A stretch of DNA of 64,000 bases, taken from Poa pratensis. Its lineage: Eukaryota > Streptophyta > Magnoliopsida > Poales > Poaceae. The translations under genes were made by a program, and so were the position numbers. Position 1 is the stretch's first letter. Each line of letters starts with the position of its first letter. The stretch is taken from the NCBI GenBank assembly GCA_947311845.1, contig CAMZMU010000055.1:21632465-21696464 (forward strand). Reading direction: 5' to 3'. Shown piece after piece: positions 46,497 to 59,900 of the stretch. The notes beneath the pieces are model-generated. The model made no database searches, had not been told where the DNA came from, and worked only from the letters and a program-made list of their open reading frames with translations.

Positions 46497-48040
46497 ACCT
46501 TTGATTTCTAAACCATTTCTTCTCCTTTTTTACTGGACTTTTCTGAAATTTTAAGGTAAGCTTCAAGTAGAAAGGGGAACAAGGTGGAACTGTCCTTGGT
46601 GAGAGCACGAGTCCTCTAGGGTTCCCATTTTTTATCTCTCCGATTCCCGGATATTTTCCTTTCATTTCTAAACCATTTCTTCACCTTTCAAGGCTTTATT
46701 GAAATTTTCCAGCAACTTTGGGAGAAGAAAAACGAGCAGTACGCGCATGAGGTGAAATTATGAAAATCTCTCGGCAAATATTCAAGAAGAGTGTAGATAA
46801 GAAGGAAATGTCGTAGGGGAAAAGCGGTCCCCTAAGGTCCTCACATTTTTAACCCTCCAAGTATTTTCCTTTCATTCCCGCAAAGCAAAAGTATTTCCCG
46901 TCTGTCCTCCAGGTCTCCTTCCTGACATTTTCCAGAAATTTCCTCTTTCATATTATCTACAATAAAGCCGAGGAAAAGACACCCGCAAGCACTGCACAAC
47001 TTTATTCTAAGAAATTATAGTTAGTTAACAATAAGAGGTTGTACAATTTGTACTATTCTGGTAGTAGTTTCCTATTTACAAATAGGATTTCCACACAATA
47101 GCCTATCCCATCGTAAAACAGCATTATGTACTAGTGTCTAGTACAAACTGATCATTCTCTCAATATACCACGGTGAATCTATCACTACACCAAGGATGGT
47201 GAAAAATTCAAAACCTAGTTTAGTGGGAGAGGAGCCTGTGAGCCCACCCAAGTGAGATACCGAATGCCACTTGTCCCTGCGACCCTACCACTGGGCTATT
47301 GCCTAGTTCTGCAAGGATGGTAAAAACAGCAATGTAGCCTGACCATCAATTCCAGATAAAATGACCAGCGAGACAGAGATCTCCAGATTATGGTACTGCC
47401 ATCAAGTGTCGTCGTGCTAATCCGTTCCATTTTGAAAACGAAGTAGTTCTCTTTCGCTTAACTTCTTGCTAAGTTCTTCTTTTGACGGTAGTTTCCAGCC
47501 ACCCTTCATGGCGGCAGACCACCATGCCTTCAGCTCATCCTACAAAGTGTAACAAAATCAAAATAAGTTATCTACATAGATAAGAACTGTACGAAAATCA
47601 GGATATAGAACTCTGACGAGACCAAAACCAGTCGATATCAGTGGAGACTAGTAAATAAGAACCATAAGAACAGCAGGATAGAACTCTTCTGCACCGGCAA
47701 ATGAAAGCAAATAAATAAGATAGGATTTATGATGTATTTATTGAAAGACCTGATTTGTTTCCCTATAATTTGTTTGTATTAGATGAGACTCGAGAGACCT
47801 GCTCTTATGAAAAAAAGTCTTACCACTGTGCTCTATGATTTAAGAGCTGGATCATTCAGATTATATTCAGCATGAATCTTTCCTTTGTTTACACAATGTA
47901 AGAAAGATATCAAAATCCTGAAGAATCACATTCACTCTTGGCAAATAGGCATTGTCGAGCTTGATTTTCAGACAAGTTCATCTCCGTAGATATATCATGG
48001 AGAATCAATTATCATGAACAAGCAGCATAAGGCCCTCAGA
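46497..48040. repeat. Duplicated block, copy B (genuine 3' end of the unknown-function gene)
   Basis: Partner of copy A (42190-44425). It includes the terminal exon at 47417-47539 and lacks the two insertions seen in copy A. Confidence 0.85.
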
Positions 48041-51000
48041 CAGAAGCACATATTGGCATCTGAATTTTCGATAGTGGCAGAACAAATCTGAACCCTATGA
48101 AATATGTATACAAACACTGATGCCTTATATGCCTTTGACAACTAGATTCAATCAAATCAATATTATTTTGGATAAGACAATTCGGTAATTTTGTGATACC
48201 TAAAAATCGAAACAACTCTACATGTCATCTGATAATGATGCTTTCTCCAGATGAAGAAAGCAAGAGAGAGTAGAGGCACAAGGAAGAACTATCAAACCAT
48301 TAAGTATTTCTCTTAGCCTGTTCACTGACATGAACTTGCTCAAATGTGTCTAAGCTGATTTTATTAAGGTTGACTAATGGGTTGTCTGTAAAGTGCTGGC
48401 CAATAGCCATACAGCTTGAACTTTGGGTAGCAAGAGAAGTCAAAACATTAATATTATTCTACTTAACAAAATTAATAAGAGAACTGCCTTTTCATACATT
48501 ACCTCATGGAATTCATGGTTGGATACAAAGCGAGCATCTACTTGGCAGGTTGAGTTCCTGATTGTTACGGAGAGGCGATTCCTGTCCAGCGCTCCTGTAA
48601 GAGAATTCGATATTATTCACCGTCCTTTTCTAGTTTCTTTTAAAAAAGTTGAGAAAAAACAAGTCACCCTGCAATCTGATCATTTTACGTAGCCAGTGAC
48701 CAAACTAGACATAGTTGCATAGTCACTTACCATTTATACGTGCGACATGGTATCCTGTGCCACCCAATGCTTCCTCCAATTTACCAAATCGTAGACGCAA
48801 GAAAAAGCCATCTAAGGTAGTGTGCATTATTGGTGACATTAACCATCTGTCAAGGATCACCAATGTAAATGAAGAAACAAACATCAGCTCTTGAGTTTTC
48901 AATGTGTTCCCTAATTTTAACACAACTTTCCAATTCAACGAAAGTGAGAGATATCCGTCTGTAAATTAATATGGTCAACGGACAAAATTCTAGAACCACA
49001 CATAGTGTATAAAACAAAATTAATGTCAATGTTAAGTAAACTAAAAACAAAATATATGAATAATATTTGTGATAGCTATTGCACTTGCAAGGCAAACGTA
49101 TCAGTTTGAGTATCGGCACGACATTCCTCCCGCCAAAACAGTAGATATATGATAAGTACTACTTTAGTATCAAGTATGCACAGTTTGTCACACAAGACAT
49201 GAATAGCATACGTTTTCTTCTTTACAGGAAAGAAGCGGGGGAGGTTCCCACAGTGAGTTTCTTTAATAAGAAGAACCCAAATTCGCGTACGTGAGGACTT
49301 GAACCTGGGTGGCTGGGTTGTACATCGCCTCCCCTAACATAGATTGATAGATAGCATAAGTGCAGCTTGTAATACAAGGAAACAATTCTTACGTGTTCTT
49401 TAGCTAAGACGAGTTCTCCAGTAATTTTCTATGGTCTAGACATATGTAAGAACTTCCACCTTCCAACTCGCAAAAAAAAAACTTCCACCTTCCAGGAAGC
49501 AAAAAAGAGCAGACAACACACAGAAAGCTATAAGCCATATAATTTGTCCAATTTGTGAATCTTCTTTGACATGTGCCCCTTTTCTTCATAGAGCAAAATG
49601 TTATGAAATCTATAAGCAAAAAAGAGCGCACAACCCATAGAAATCTATAAGCCATATAATTTGTCTGATGAAATCTTCCGAGACATGTGTCCCTTTCTAA
49701 TATAGAGCAAATGTTATGAAATCCGTAAATGCGATCATGCATGCCATATATAGAAGGTAGAAAGCGAAATGTTGAAAGGAATTCAAAGGTGATTTCGAAC
49801 TCAAGTACCTTATGATATCTGACCGAGACAAACGAAGCCTCTGCAAAGCTCCAAAAACAATACTTGATTGATCACATACATCACTGGAGATAATACCATA
49901 GGGTACAATTTGCTTGCTGTGTCGCAGACTCTCCATGGAATCTGAACCCTCTTCCTTAATTTTTAATCCTCTTCTATCAATATATTCAGCAGATGTGTTT
50001 GCTTCTAAAGTATCATGAGGAGCTACAGCCTTTCCAGCGATGCTCCCTCCACAATGCTGATCTTCACCTCTAGACAACATGTTTCCTCTTGATTCCTCAT
50101 CACTGCCAGCACATAATTGCTCCTTACCTTTGTCACCTAGCCATAAAACTAGTCGTCCATGTCCACTAGAAGATTTTTGAGTTTCTTGTCCTGCCTCTGG
50201 TCCATCATTGCTGCTGTAATTAACAACAAAAGGACTCTGATTACGCTCTTCAGATATTTCGCGATCACATGAGATAGCCAACCTTACTGCTGAGGTCTTT
50301 GCATGTCTAAGCGCATCCAATCTCTTTGCAAGAATGGAAGCCATAGTTTCTGACTGCTTATGGTCTTCTTGAGGAATCACTGGACATTTGCTACTTGTTG
50401 TCCCATCGTCACTTCCTGTGCTGGTAAAATATTGTGAATTGTGTAATTCCTTCTCCACATTAAACTTCTGCTGAGATGAAGGATACAACTTATCACCTGC
50501 ACCCTTTGGACTGACAGCACAAAAATCACTGTTTACATTGCAGGGTGTTGCATCCATCAATTTCATTGATGTTTTCGGCAAAAGCCGACTTACCCACAAG
50601 CTTTCTGTGAATCCACCTTTATTTCCCGTTGCAGCATTCAAAGAGCTGGCATGGCACTCATTTTGTTTTTCTACGAGAGTTCTAGAACACGACTTACTGG
50701 AGTTGGGCATCTTCAAGTTTCTTCCGGCTCTCAAAGGGAAAACTCCAATTTTATCTTTAAAATTGCCTTTACCACCACCTGAATCCACTTGAAGGCTGTC
50801 AGCAGCTAAAGTCTCAGGGGCCACATCAAGAGTTTGTCTGCCCATACCAATCTTTTTCTCAAGCATAGAATTACTGCCATTTAAATCCAGCGCTAGTCTG
50901 TCAGCTTCGCGCTCAGTGCAATCCATTTCTGACTGATGACAGGTATCTCTTGAAGCTGTCATAACGTTACGACAATAAAGAGATTGAAAAAGAGAATTGA

Positions 51001-52849
51001 AGCCAACAGACTGCAGAGGAATTCTGATGTTTTTCTGAAGCTCCACCGAATGTTCTGCTAGTTCATGTCCTGTAGCCTCTGAAAACTTCTGATCAAGTGA
51101 AACAACAGTGGTACTTCTATCAAGCACAGTTGATCCATTAGTCAGAGATGACATCCAATTAAAGAAAGAGCTACCATTTCTGGGCAACAATCCTGAGCAA
51201 GAACTCTCATTGTATTCCCTTCTACATCTTTTATTTCGAGAAGACATCTCGCATGTGGAGTATTGTGCATGTTCTCGCTTTGGAGTTTTCATACTTGGGC
51301 AGCTCTCCATACTCTCATTGCTATCATCACCCTGTTTTGTGTTGCTAACACAGTTGCTCTGGTCGTACATCACCTTTTCTTTGCCCTTCTCAAGCCTTGT
51401 AGGATTAACATCTGTTGCTGATTCATATCTTGCGACAGGATTAACACCAGATGCTGAGTCACATTTTGAAACAGGATTAACACCAGATGTTGACTCACAT
51501 CTGGCAAGAATAGGCTCATCCTTATGATGTTCCTGTGTAACCTGATCTTGGGGATTACCATCATGGTCCTGCATAACCTGATGTTGGTGATTACCATTAT
51601 GGTTTTCCTGCATAACCTGATCCTGGTGATTATCACTTTTATTATCTAGAAAACCTGGCAACTTTCCCAGGACCTTTCTTGTATTACCAAAAGCTGACTG
51701 TGCATTCAATGCATTGCTCGGCAAAACATAGTCCCTCTGACTAATTGCATTTACTAATCGAGCACGCCAGGTATTATCTGCCCAGGATCTTCCATTATAG
51801 ACAGTGGTTGCACAGTAGACCTGTTTCTCTGAAATACTATGCAGGGCACTGTTTTTGGAAGCCAGACCTGTAAAATGCCATGCTATTTTTCATCGTTGCG
51901 AACAAAAAAAGATAAGGGTAGATTTGATGATTGTCCTAAAGATGGTATATTACTGTGAGAAGCATCCTTGCCACATCTTGTGGGAGAACTAGGCACTTCC
52001 TCTTTATCCGGCTTATCTGCACAGCAGTTGTCAGACAATTCTTTCCCTTCGTTCATCAAACTGATCCCTCCACAGCATTCTACAAGCATTTATTATCAAA
52101 TAAGATAAGTTAATCACTGATAACCAGATGATAAAAATATAAATTTCATTAGATTATTTATTCTATTTGGACTATGAAGTATTCACTACTCGGCTACCAA
52201 AGACATGGTAGATGAAATACAATGAAAAGTTATGTAACATACGATTGGCAAAAAACCTCGCAAACACACATTACGGAAGATACATTAGCTATGTTTGAGA
52301 GATTGCAAATTTGTGCCAGTTATGTTCATGCATAGATTGGGCTCTACTAGCAAGCTAAGCAGTTAACTAGACTAACAATTGTTGCTACATGCAGATGTGC
52401 AAGCCAAAAGCCAAGCATATTAACGTGTCTGAACTACTCGAAGTCAGTGAATTAGATTTGTGTCTTTTAAACTTACTTGAATCTTGTTCCTGTGATCTTA
52501 TAGAAGTAGATTGTTGCGCGTCAAGGTTTCGTGTTCTATTTGGACTAGCCATGGACACTCTCACTGAGCTGCTACTGCGTGTTCGTAGTTGTGACGGCAT
52601 TTCTCCTGCATCCCTTAGGGTGGCATCTATATTATCACCACTCTTCCCGCCGCCACTTGGTTGAGGCGAAGATATCACTATGTTCAAAGTATCTGCATTC
52701 CAGCGAAGAGAGGCTTTCCTTGTACTTAGGCTGGACGCCGCGATTTTAATGCTCAGACCATCATCCGGAGACCAGACCAGCTCAGAGAGAGGGCTCATTC
52801 CGGATGTATTGATTGCATTTACACCTGCACCTGAATGTCCACCATGTGC
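47417..52849 (-). CDS. Conserved plant protein of unknown function, at least 6 exons
   Basis: Minus-strand exons: 52849-52477 (possibly more upstream; first ATG in frame at 52798), 52079-51954, 51867-49809, 48846-48731, 48594-48503, 47539-47417 (TAG). From ATG 52798 this is about 945 residues. The N-terminal block AHGGHSGAGVNAINTSG, then SPLSELVWSPDDGLSIKIA, and the C-terminal block RWLMSPIMHTTLDGFFLRLR, then GGTGYHVARINGA, VSNHEFHE and DELKAWWSAAMKGGWKLP resemble a plant-wide family I cannot name. The large middle exon is hydrophilic, Ser/Asn/Gln-rich and low in complexity, with short internal repeats. No enzyme motif was found. An upstream exon may be missing, because the first exon opens with an acceptor (GAAAG/GCACAT). 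Its last exon is duplicated at 43468-43605. Confidence 0.8.
49498..49735. repeat. Two-copy tandem repeat in intron 3 of the unknown-function gene
   Basis: About 120 nt repeated once: GCAAAAAAGAGC, then TATAAGCCATATAATTTGTC, GACATGTG and AGAGCAAA, then ATGTTATGAAATC occurs near 49498-49610 and again near 49616-49725. Confidence 0.75.
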
Positions 52850-54060
52850 CTTTCAGCAGACTAAAAGATAAGAGGATGTTTGCAAGAAATACAGCAACTC
52901 TATATGCAGAAAGAAGCTATACTAGCTAATGAACTAAAACCAAACCATAGACAAGTGGACTAGATGCACAAATTAGTTTATATATATTCTGATGATTCGA
53001 TCTTTTCCCAAATAAATAAATAAATTTGCAAATATTCCTCTTTTGTTCCGCTGACCCTTCCAAACTAACTTAGCCTAGGAAGTAGGAACCTAAACGAATT
53101 CACACTCATTCGTACACAAACATATGGACCATGACACAAGGCGAGACACTACTACTTACCCGAATTAGAAATAAAAAGTACACATCTACATCGAAGTCGT
53201 GCGATTTTGTCGTAGGTAGAAAATCAAAAGCTTAACACGGAAACAGAATAAACAACATAAAGGACAGCTTCGGCGAGGAAAGCGAACATAGACAAATGAA
53301 ACAAAACAAGTATACAGAGAATAGTGATCGCTGATGCAGCAGCCGACCTCTGGGGGCAGCGAGGCACTACCATCTCATCTCACAGCATTCGCTCCCCGCC
53401 CACGGCCAACACCACGGTCGGTCCTCGCAAAACAGCACCACCACCGCGCCGGAGCAGCTAGGATGAAGCGGGGAATCGGCGGCGGCGGAGGGGACCCGGT
53501 CAGCGCCGGCGGCTAGCGAGTTGGGGAAGGGGAGAAATTGGGAGCGGTCTAGGAGGGAGGGCAGCATCGCACGCGGCGGTGGGGAGGGAGATGCTTTTGT
53601 TTGTGCTGCATGCGGCGGTGGAGCGCCGGAATGCGAGGCGGGCGTTGAGCCACGTAGAGGCCGCCTCAGACACATGCCTCCTTCGGGTTGGGGGTGACTT
53701 TCTTTCTGGTTACGGGAAACAGAAACGGTGGTGGCGATCCGACGGCGGTGGACCGTCGAGCCGCGGCGGTGGAGGAACGACCGCCGTTGGATGGGTGGGC
53801 TTGGTGAACAGAAGCGGCTACCCTTGGTTGGCAGGTGGCAGCTCACAGCTGTCCGTCTCGTGGTAGGACAGCATCGCCTGTAGGTGATGGGGATGGGGAT
53901 AATAGGCGAGAGATAGGTCTAGCCAGTCGCCACTATGCGGGTTGAACGAATGAACTGCGGGAAATATGGAGATAAGCGGAATCTACGGATGAAGATAAGC
54001 GGATTCTCCGTTTATGTCAAAGAAAAAGGTGAATCTCTTTGCCTTTTTTAGAGAATATAT
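52850..54060. other. Upstream region of the unknown-function gene
   Basis: Probably holds an unassigned 5' exon, 5' UTR and promoter. The part at 53340-53870 is GC-rich like a grass 5' UTR/promoter. No clear extra coding exon could be fixed. Confidence 0.4.
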
Positions 54061-54660
54061 TTTAGATAAACTAGTAAATGTGGTGTGCGTTGTTACGGGT
54101 TGATTATACCGTGTTGCTTTCTTATCAGATCGTGCTACTGTCAAGAATGGTGGATTGTCACGGTTTCTGTACTTCGTTTAGATTTTTCAGTGTCTTCTTT
54201 AAAATGGTGAGGCAACAGCTACTTTTTGAAGTCAGAATAAGGTCCTCCCAGTCATATCCTCGCTCCGGTGGCACGCCTAGAGGAGGGCGTGTGGAGGCGT
54301 GTGTCCGGCGGATCCCTTGGGATCTAGTCCGTTTTCGTGTTCGTCCGTGTAGTTGCAGGTCCGGGTCTTCTGATCTATGGTTCTCATCATTGGCGATGGT
54401 TACTGCCCTAGTGCGCTGGTCCCTCGGGACCTTAGCACGACGACTTCTCGTCTGTCTACTACAACAAGCTCTACTACGACAAGATTTACCGACTCTGGTG
54501 AGGGAGGGGTGAGGACAGCGGCACGCCTTTGGCTCGCTTCAGTGTTCGTAGTCCTTGCTAGGTGGTCCGAAGACCTATTTATAATTTTTAATACTTTTAG
54601 AATTCTTTGTACCGTTGTTGATTATCAATAAATTGGTTGGCATTTTCGAACCAAAAAATG
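54061..54660 (+). mobile_element. Possible retroposon 3' tail
   Basis: GC-rich sequence that turns into TTGTACCGTTGTTGATTATC, then AATAAA and a short A-rich end (CCAAAAAA near 54650), as in LINE/SINE 3' tails. No coding domain recognised. Tentative. Confidence 0.3.
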
Positions 54661-54829
54661 GTGGATTGTCAGAGCCGAGACTCTGTCATGGTCATGGGTC
54701 GAAAAATTAACCCGCGAGAAGCTTAATCCCTCTCAAACTCTAGCATGTCCATCCTACGGACAAGAACGGATTAAACAGTTAATTTGTAAAAAAAGGTTAA
54801 CATATAATACAAAGTGATGGGTAACCAAG

Positions 54830-55998
54830 TCGCCAAGCATCTTTCTGGATTGTCTCCCCATCCTGATGCCGGGTATCTCCTCGCTCATGTCCAGTTCCTC
54901 CATGTTCAAACGTTCAACGTCCTCCCCTGCCACGTACACGAGTGCAAATTTTACTTTTATTTCAGAAAATTAGGAATAACTAAAATACAGGTCTCTAAAT
55001 TATGCAACTAGGTGAGCAACCTATATGATGAGTAAGATACAAGCTAGCATACAAGATACACAAGTAAGAAATATTAGCAACAAGTAAAAGGGTTGAGAGA
55101 TAACGACATAGTAGACACGGAGATTTATCCCGAAGTTCACTCCCCAAACCTAGTCTCCGTTTGAACGGTGTGGAGTCACTAGGATTTCCAAATAGCCACC
55201 AAAAGCTCATTGTACTCGCCACGTGTCTCCACCAAGGCGGGGTGTCACGATCAACTATGTGTTGCCCTTGAAGACGGCAACCAAAACATCTATAAACAAG
55301 ATTGGGCCTTGCTCCACAACTTAATTAGAAGCTTCCAACAAGATTACGGAGCTTCTCACCATAAAAGACAAACTCCATACCACTCGTCTAGGCTTTCATG
55401 AAATCCAAGAGTAAAAAAAATCCACCAAGTATGGTAGGGGAAATCAAATTGTTTTGTTATAACCTTAGAAAATTGGATCTCATCTCTCACTTCTCAAAGA
55501 ATCAAAACTATTGGTGCAAGGAGTGGTATATTTTAAAGTTTGGAGCTCTACAACAATGGAGGTGAGAGATGAAGAAGGTCCCTTCCTCTTGGGGAAGAAG
55601 GGGTCTATTTATAGGGCCCCTTCAAATAAAACCGTTATGCTGTCCCCGTGCCTCGGAACAACAGGGGTTGAGGCCCGATACAACCACGCCAAGTTCTAGG
55701 CCCAAGTGCCGGCCTTCCAGAGTGTTGGCACCGGTGCACACCACAAAGGAGTGCCCCGATCCAGCAACCCCGTTACAACCGGGGTCCGAAACAACCGGGG
55801 CCGGTTCGGTACTTCCGGGCACTCGGTATAACCGGGCGAATTGTCGGGCCCAAGTACCGGAGGTTCCAGAGCCATTTGAATAAAATTTCTTGGCCCCCTG
55901 GACCATGGGCGGAACTTCTGGGGGCCGGTACAACTAGGGGTAAATCCCGGTACAGCTGGTCCTGGAACCACAACAAAACATCAGGTTGTCAGAGTGAT
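54830..55998 (-). mobile_element. LTR fragment with CCGG-box cluster (minus orientation)
   Basis: On the minus strand a 300-nt cluster of CCGGTTGTACCGG-like boxes (about 55960-55640) leads to a TATA box at 55614-55604. A leader similar in layout to the solo LTR at 17538-19778 follows (CCCCTTCTTCCCCAAGAG). Its ends are not resolved, and the right side is cut by the LTR starting at 55999. Confidence 0.55.
55604..55614 (-). promoter_or_regulatory. TATA box in the CCGG-box LTR
   Basis: CTATAAATAGA on the minus strand, about 30 nt downstream of the box cluster. Confidence 0.65.
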
Positions 55999-56309
55999 TG
56001 TTATGACCGGTTTGGTCTATAGTCGGAAAAAGCCCGTTAGTGGGCCGAATTAGGGGCTTAGCCCATTATCTTTTATTATATAAGAGTTGTAATAGGATTT
56101 TGAGAATCAAGCAATAATCAAGAATATTATTGCCGACTCCTAGAGGAGTCGGCCTTCTCCAACTCGCCGCCGCCTCCTGCCCTAGCCGCCGCCTCCTCGA
56201 TCTCGCGCGACGGCGCCCAGCCGCCGGCAGCGAGCCCCTCGCCTCCACACAACCCCCTCCTTCCCATACAACCTACGTCCCCGACCCGGTAGACTCCTAG
56301 GTTCTACCA
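55999..56309 (+). repeat. Short 5' LTR of a second Gypsy element
   Basis: About 311 bp, starting TGTTATGACCGG and ending TTCTACCA (TG...CA). It contains TATATAAG at 56077-56084 and is followed by a primer-binding site. The partner LTR was not found in the window. Confidence 0.75.
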
Positions 56310-56312
56310 ATT

Positions 56313-56323
56313 TGGTATCAGAT
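56313..56323 (+). other. Primer-binding site (tRNA-iMet type)
   Basis: TGGTATCAGAT, three bases after the LTR end; matches the usual initiator-tRNA-Met primer site at its first ten bases. Confidence 0.75.
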
Positions 56324-56335
56324 TCCTCGGTTGCG

Positions 56336-56967
56336 ATGTCTTCGGGACTGCCCACCGCCTCCGCCGCGATCGCATCGTCGGGCGCGCCCGCCACCATGGA
56401 GCCGCCGTCGGCTTCTGCGGGCCAGTCCGCGCCGGCTCGGGAGCCTGCCCCCATCCTCTCGAACCAGGAGCTCTCTACGGGCCTCCGCGACCTGACCGAG
56501 TCGGTCTCCGACATCAAGCACGCCCTCGCGGTGCTCCTCAAGCGGACGGCGCCACCACCACCGCCGGCTTCCGTTCCACAGAAGCAGGGGGTACCGATCA
56601 CCGAGCTCAAGTTCCCGTCGTCGCCGTCTCCGCTGCCGTCGTGGGCCACCGCGCCCACGTTCGAACCCGGCCAGCCATCCGCGCCCCCCATGGCCGCGTC
56701 ATCTGGGGCCGCTGCTCGCGGGGGTCTCCCGGGGTACGCCGAGGCGTACTCGTCTCTCACCCCGCCTTCCATCCCCGCCGCGCCGGGTCGCCACGAGGGC
56801 GCCTTCGCGGCCGCCTCCCACGGCCAGCAGCCGCCCCGCTTCGCCAAGCTCGAGTTCTTCACGTACGACGGCACCGTCGATCCCCTCAACTGGCTCAACC
56901 AATGCGAGCAATTTTTCCGGGGACAGCGGACGCTTGCGTCCGACCGCACGTGGCTGGCCTCCTACCA
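56336..56967 (+). pseudogene. N-terminal part of a Gypsy gag, cut by a later insertion
   Basis: From ATG 56336 (MSSGLPTASAAIA). A Pro/Ala/Ser-rich N-terminus with a short coiled segment (LRDLTESVSDIKHALAVLLK) leads to the start of the gag core (RFAKLEFFTYDGTVDPLNWL, then NQCEQFFRGQRTLASDRTWL). The frame is intact until 56967, where a long-LTR element begins; capsid C-terminus, zinc knuckle and pol are missing. It is extremely GC-rich, so the 255-residue ORF on the other strand is a shadow. Confidence 0.85.
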
Positions 56968-59900
56968 TGTAGTGACCCAGCACACCACTGCATGTTGTAG
57001 TGTACAAGTCGTTGACATAATACCCACGGAAGGACCATTCCGTAAATATTACATCCTTCAGAGTAGTACAACAGAAACATAGCCGGTCCAAGGTAACACT
57101 ATAGGATAACAACACTATTTAGTACAAAATCTCGAGAACTTCCTTTACATACAGAAGTAGGTCTCATGCAAATGAAACTCGCAAAAGATCCAAGTCGAAG
57201 CACTAAGCTGGATACCAGCTCTACTTCTAACTCCTAATTCACTACTGCTGTTATCACAGCCCTATCTATCCATTTGGAATCTCCGTGTCTGGAGTTGTGC
57301 TCCTCCATCTAGCTATAGTTGTCATGTCCATAGGCTTTGTTGTCGACGTGTCCACCGTTGCACTATGGTCGCCACGTATCCGTTGGCTAAGTAGAGGTTG
57401 ATTCCTTCAGGCCCACCAGGTTGATTTGACTCCTTGTCGAAGATCTCACCAATATTGCTATGGATTCCTGTCCTTCTTCTGCTGTCTCCAATTATCTAAG
57501 CAGGGGTCAACGGAGGAAAGAGTGAGCAACACGAGCGTTACTCAGCAAGTTCATATAACAGGAATAAGGTGTTTTATGCACTAGCTACCATCCATCCCAA
57601 AAGGTCATGGATGAACATGCATAACTTTGTAAAACATTTTTAGGAAAAGATTTATTTTATCTTCAGAAAACTATGCCCGTCATCGATTCACAGGTGCTAG
57701 GGCCTTGAGGAGCCTCCTTTCCTGCAGCGTTCGCCGTTCCTTCCTGGAACGTGGAGTAACATGTCACATTTTTACACTCTGCAGAGGTGCGTTACTTTAC
57801 CCATAAGAGACCAACGCCTTGTTGCACAACCGGGCGAGTCTTTCCCGTCCACACTTCCTTTGGTGTGGGGCCCAGTCGTTGATCCAAGCCATTCGCCGTG
57901 CTTCTCCAACAACCCCGCATGCCCACCCAATTCATGCATAGCAGAATTACCCCTGGCTCTACCCCTCACGATAGATACCTAGGCATCCTCTTGCAGACCA
58001 TCATAGACACCAGAGTCCGTGGGCATTAAGGGGTCCCACCCATGTGCATGTAGTCGCACTAGATCTACAGCGTACGGCTCTGGCTGCCCGTTGACATGCG
58101 AAAGGGAGAAGATCACAGATGACTTTCCCGTCCCATTCCAAGTCTCATGGTTAACGCTTCATATACGGCGCAAGAACGCTGACGGCATTGGTTCTTAAGT
58201 CCTAGGTAATACTTTCCCGTGCAAATGGAACCTCCACCAACCACATCATACCATGGTTCCATCTGCCAGCCAACAATATATATATAGCAATTCACATCAT
58301 TCGAAAATAGGTTTTACTTTTTCATGCAATGATAAATCATAGTATTTTGCATTTACTTTGATAAACATAATCAGGTAGGACATGAGCAAGAGTGAACTTG
58401 CCTTTTTGACTGCAAGATTATGCAGCCAAGGTCTTCGATACAATAAAGACTCCAAAATCTGGAAAAACATCATTGGTCCGGTAAGGACTAATGTTTGAAG
58501 AAGCAATATGCTATTATGCATAAATATGAGATGCATCGCTTAAAACTACGTAACTAACTCTCGATGGTTGAGGGTTGTTTGAGTTTGGTGATTACTTTTA
58601 GATTAGTTTTGTCTTCAAGTTTACTTCACAAGAAAGATGAATTTAACATTCTAATTTTTAAGTACCATGTTAAACATAAGAATAAAGTAAAACGATATCA
58701 TAGTATTAAGTGATTGTTTTAGGGTTGATCATAATCTCTATGTTTGTAAAGAACATGTATTGACTTGAATTAATTAAAGAAGTGGTGTAGTTTTATTATT
58801 CATGAATACAAAAAGAATAACTTTTGAAGAAATAAATAATATATACATTTGTTGGTATCAACACATATCATAAGGATAATTATTTTAATTAATCAAGTAC
58901 TTACTAACTTATACTTAGCTTTGTTTATTTTTGGATGAAGGATTTGTTTTTTAGAGTAGAACATTTTTTTATTGCTATATTAGTGTTTGTGAACTTTTAA
59001 GTTGTTTCCTATTTTCTTTACTTAACCAAACTATGAGTTAAAGAGAAATGAAATATGTGAAACATTTATTCAACAGAACTTAGTAGTTCAAAGTTTTGTT
59101 GGATTCTTATTTATTTGAAATGATTATTATATAGTAATCGAACAATTTCAAAAGCTTATAACTTCATTTTCAAATTATGAAAATAATCCTATTAATTATT
59201 TTCTTAAATAGAGTATCATTTTAATTAATCATTATTGAAATAAAACATTATATGTTATGGTGAAAACCTATTTTAGAATTTGAAGTGAAGCATGTGAAAC
59301 ATTTTACATGAAATTAAAATGTATCTAAATTAGCATTTTAAATTAATTCCATATTTCAAATAATAACCAAATTGTTGTTTCAATTTTATAATGATTCAAC
59401 TTTAACTAAACAAGCATTTTGTTTACATAAACAGATAAATTCTATTTTTCTGGTCATTTTGGTATATTATTTGTATTTTTCTGATTTAAAATGATTTAGT
59501 TATGAAATTTCAAAGTTTAAATTGAAATTAAACAATTTCTAAAATTCTCAATTTGAGTTGGACCCACATGTCATAATTTTAATAATTACTAAACTAATTT
59601 CTAAAATGAATATAATTCTGACAGTGGGGTACACATGTCATATATCTATTTATTTTTGAAAAGGAAAACTAGGGAATAATCTGATTGGTCTGCTGACGTC
59701 AGCATGACGTCAGCAATGGCCGGTGCTCCACTGTCGAGCACGGACTCGACGATTTCGAGTGTTCCCGGACGAATTCGAGTGTGCAGAAGACAGAGCACGA
59801 CAAGGCGAACCATATGGTGGTGGCGCCGCTGGCAAATCGTCACCGGAGCATCGCCGGAGACGAGCTCGCGCGACGGCGAACGGTGGCGCACAGCACGACC

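Noticed and set aside
53367..53846. Minus-strand 159-residue ORF upstream of the unknown-function gene
   Set aside because: Composition fits a GC-rich 5' UTR/promoter; it does not splice in frame to the first clear exon as far as I can see.
56182..56949. Minus-strand 255-residue ORF
   Set aside because: Antisense shadow of the GC-rich gag; no domain.
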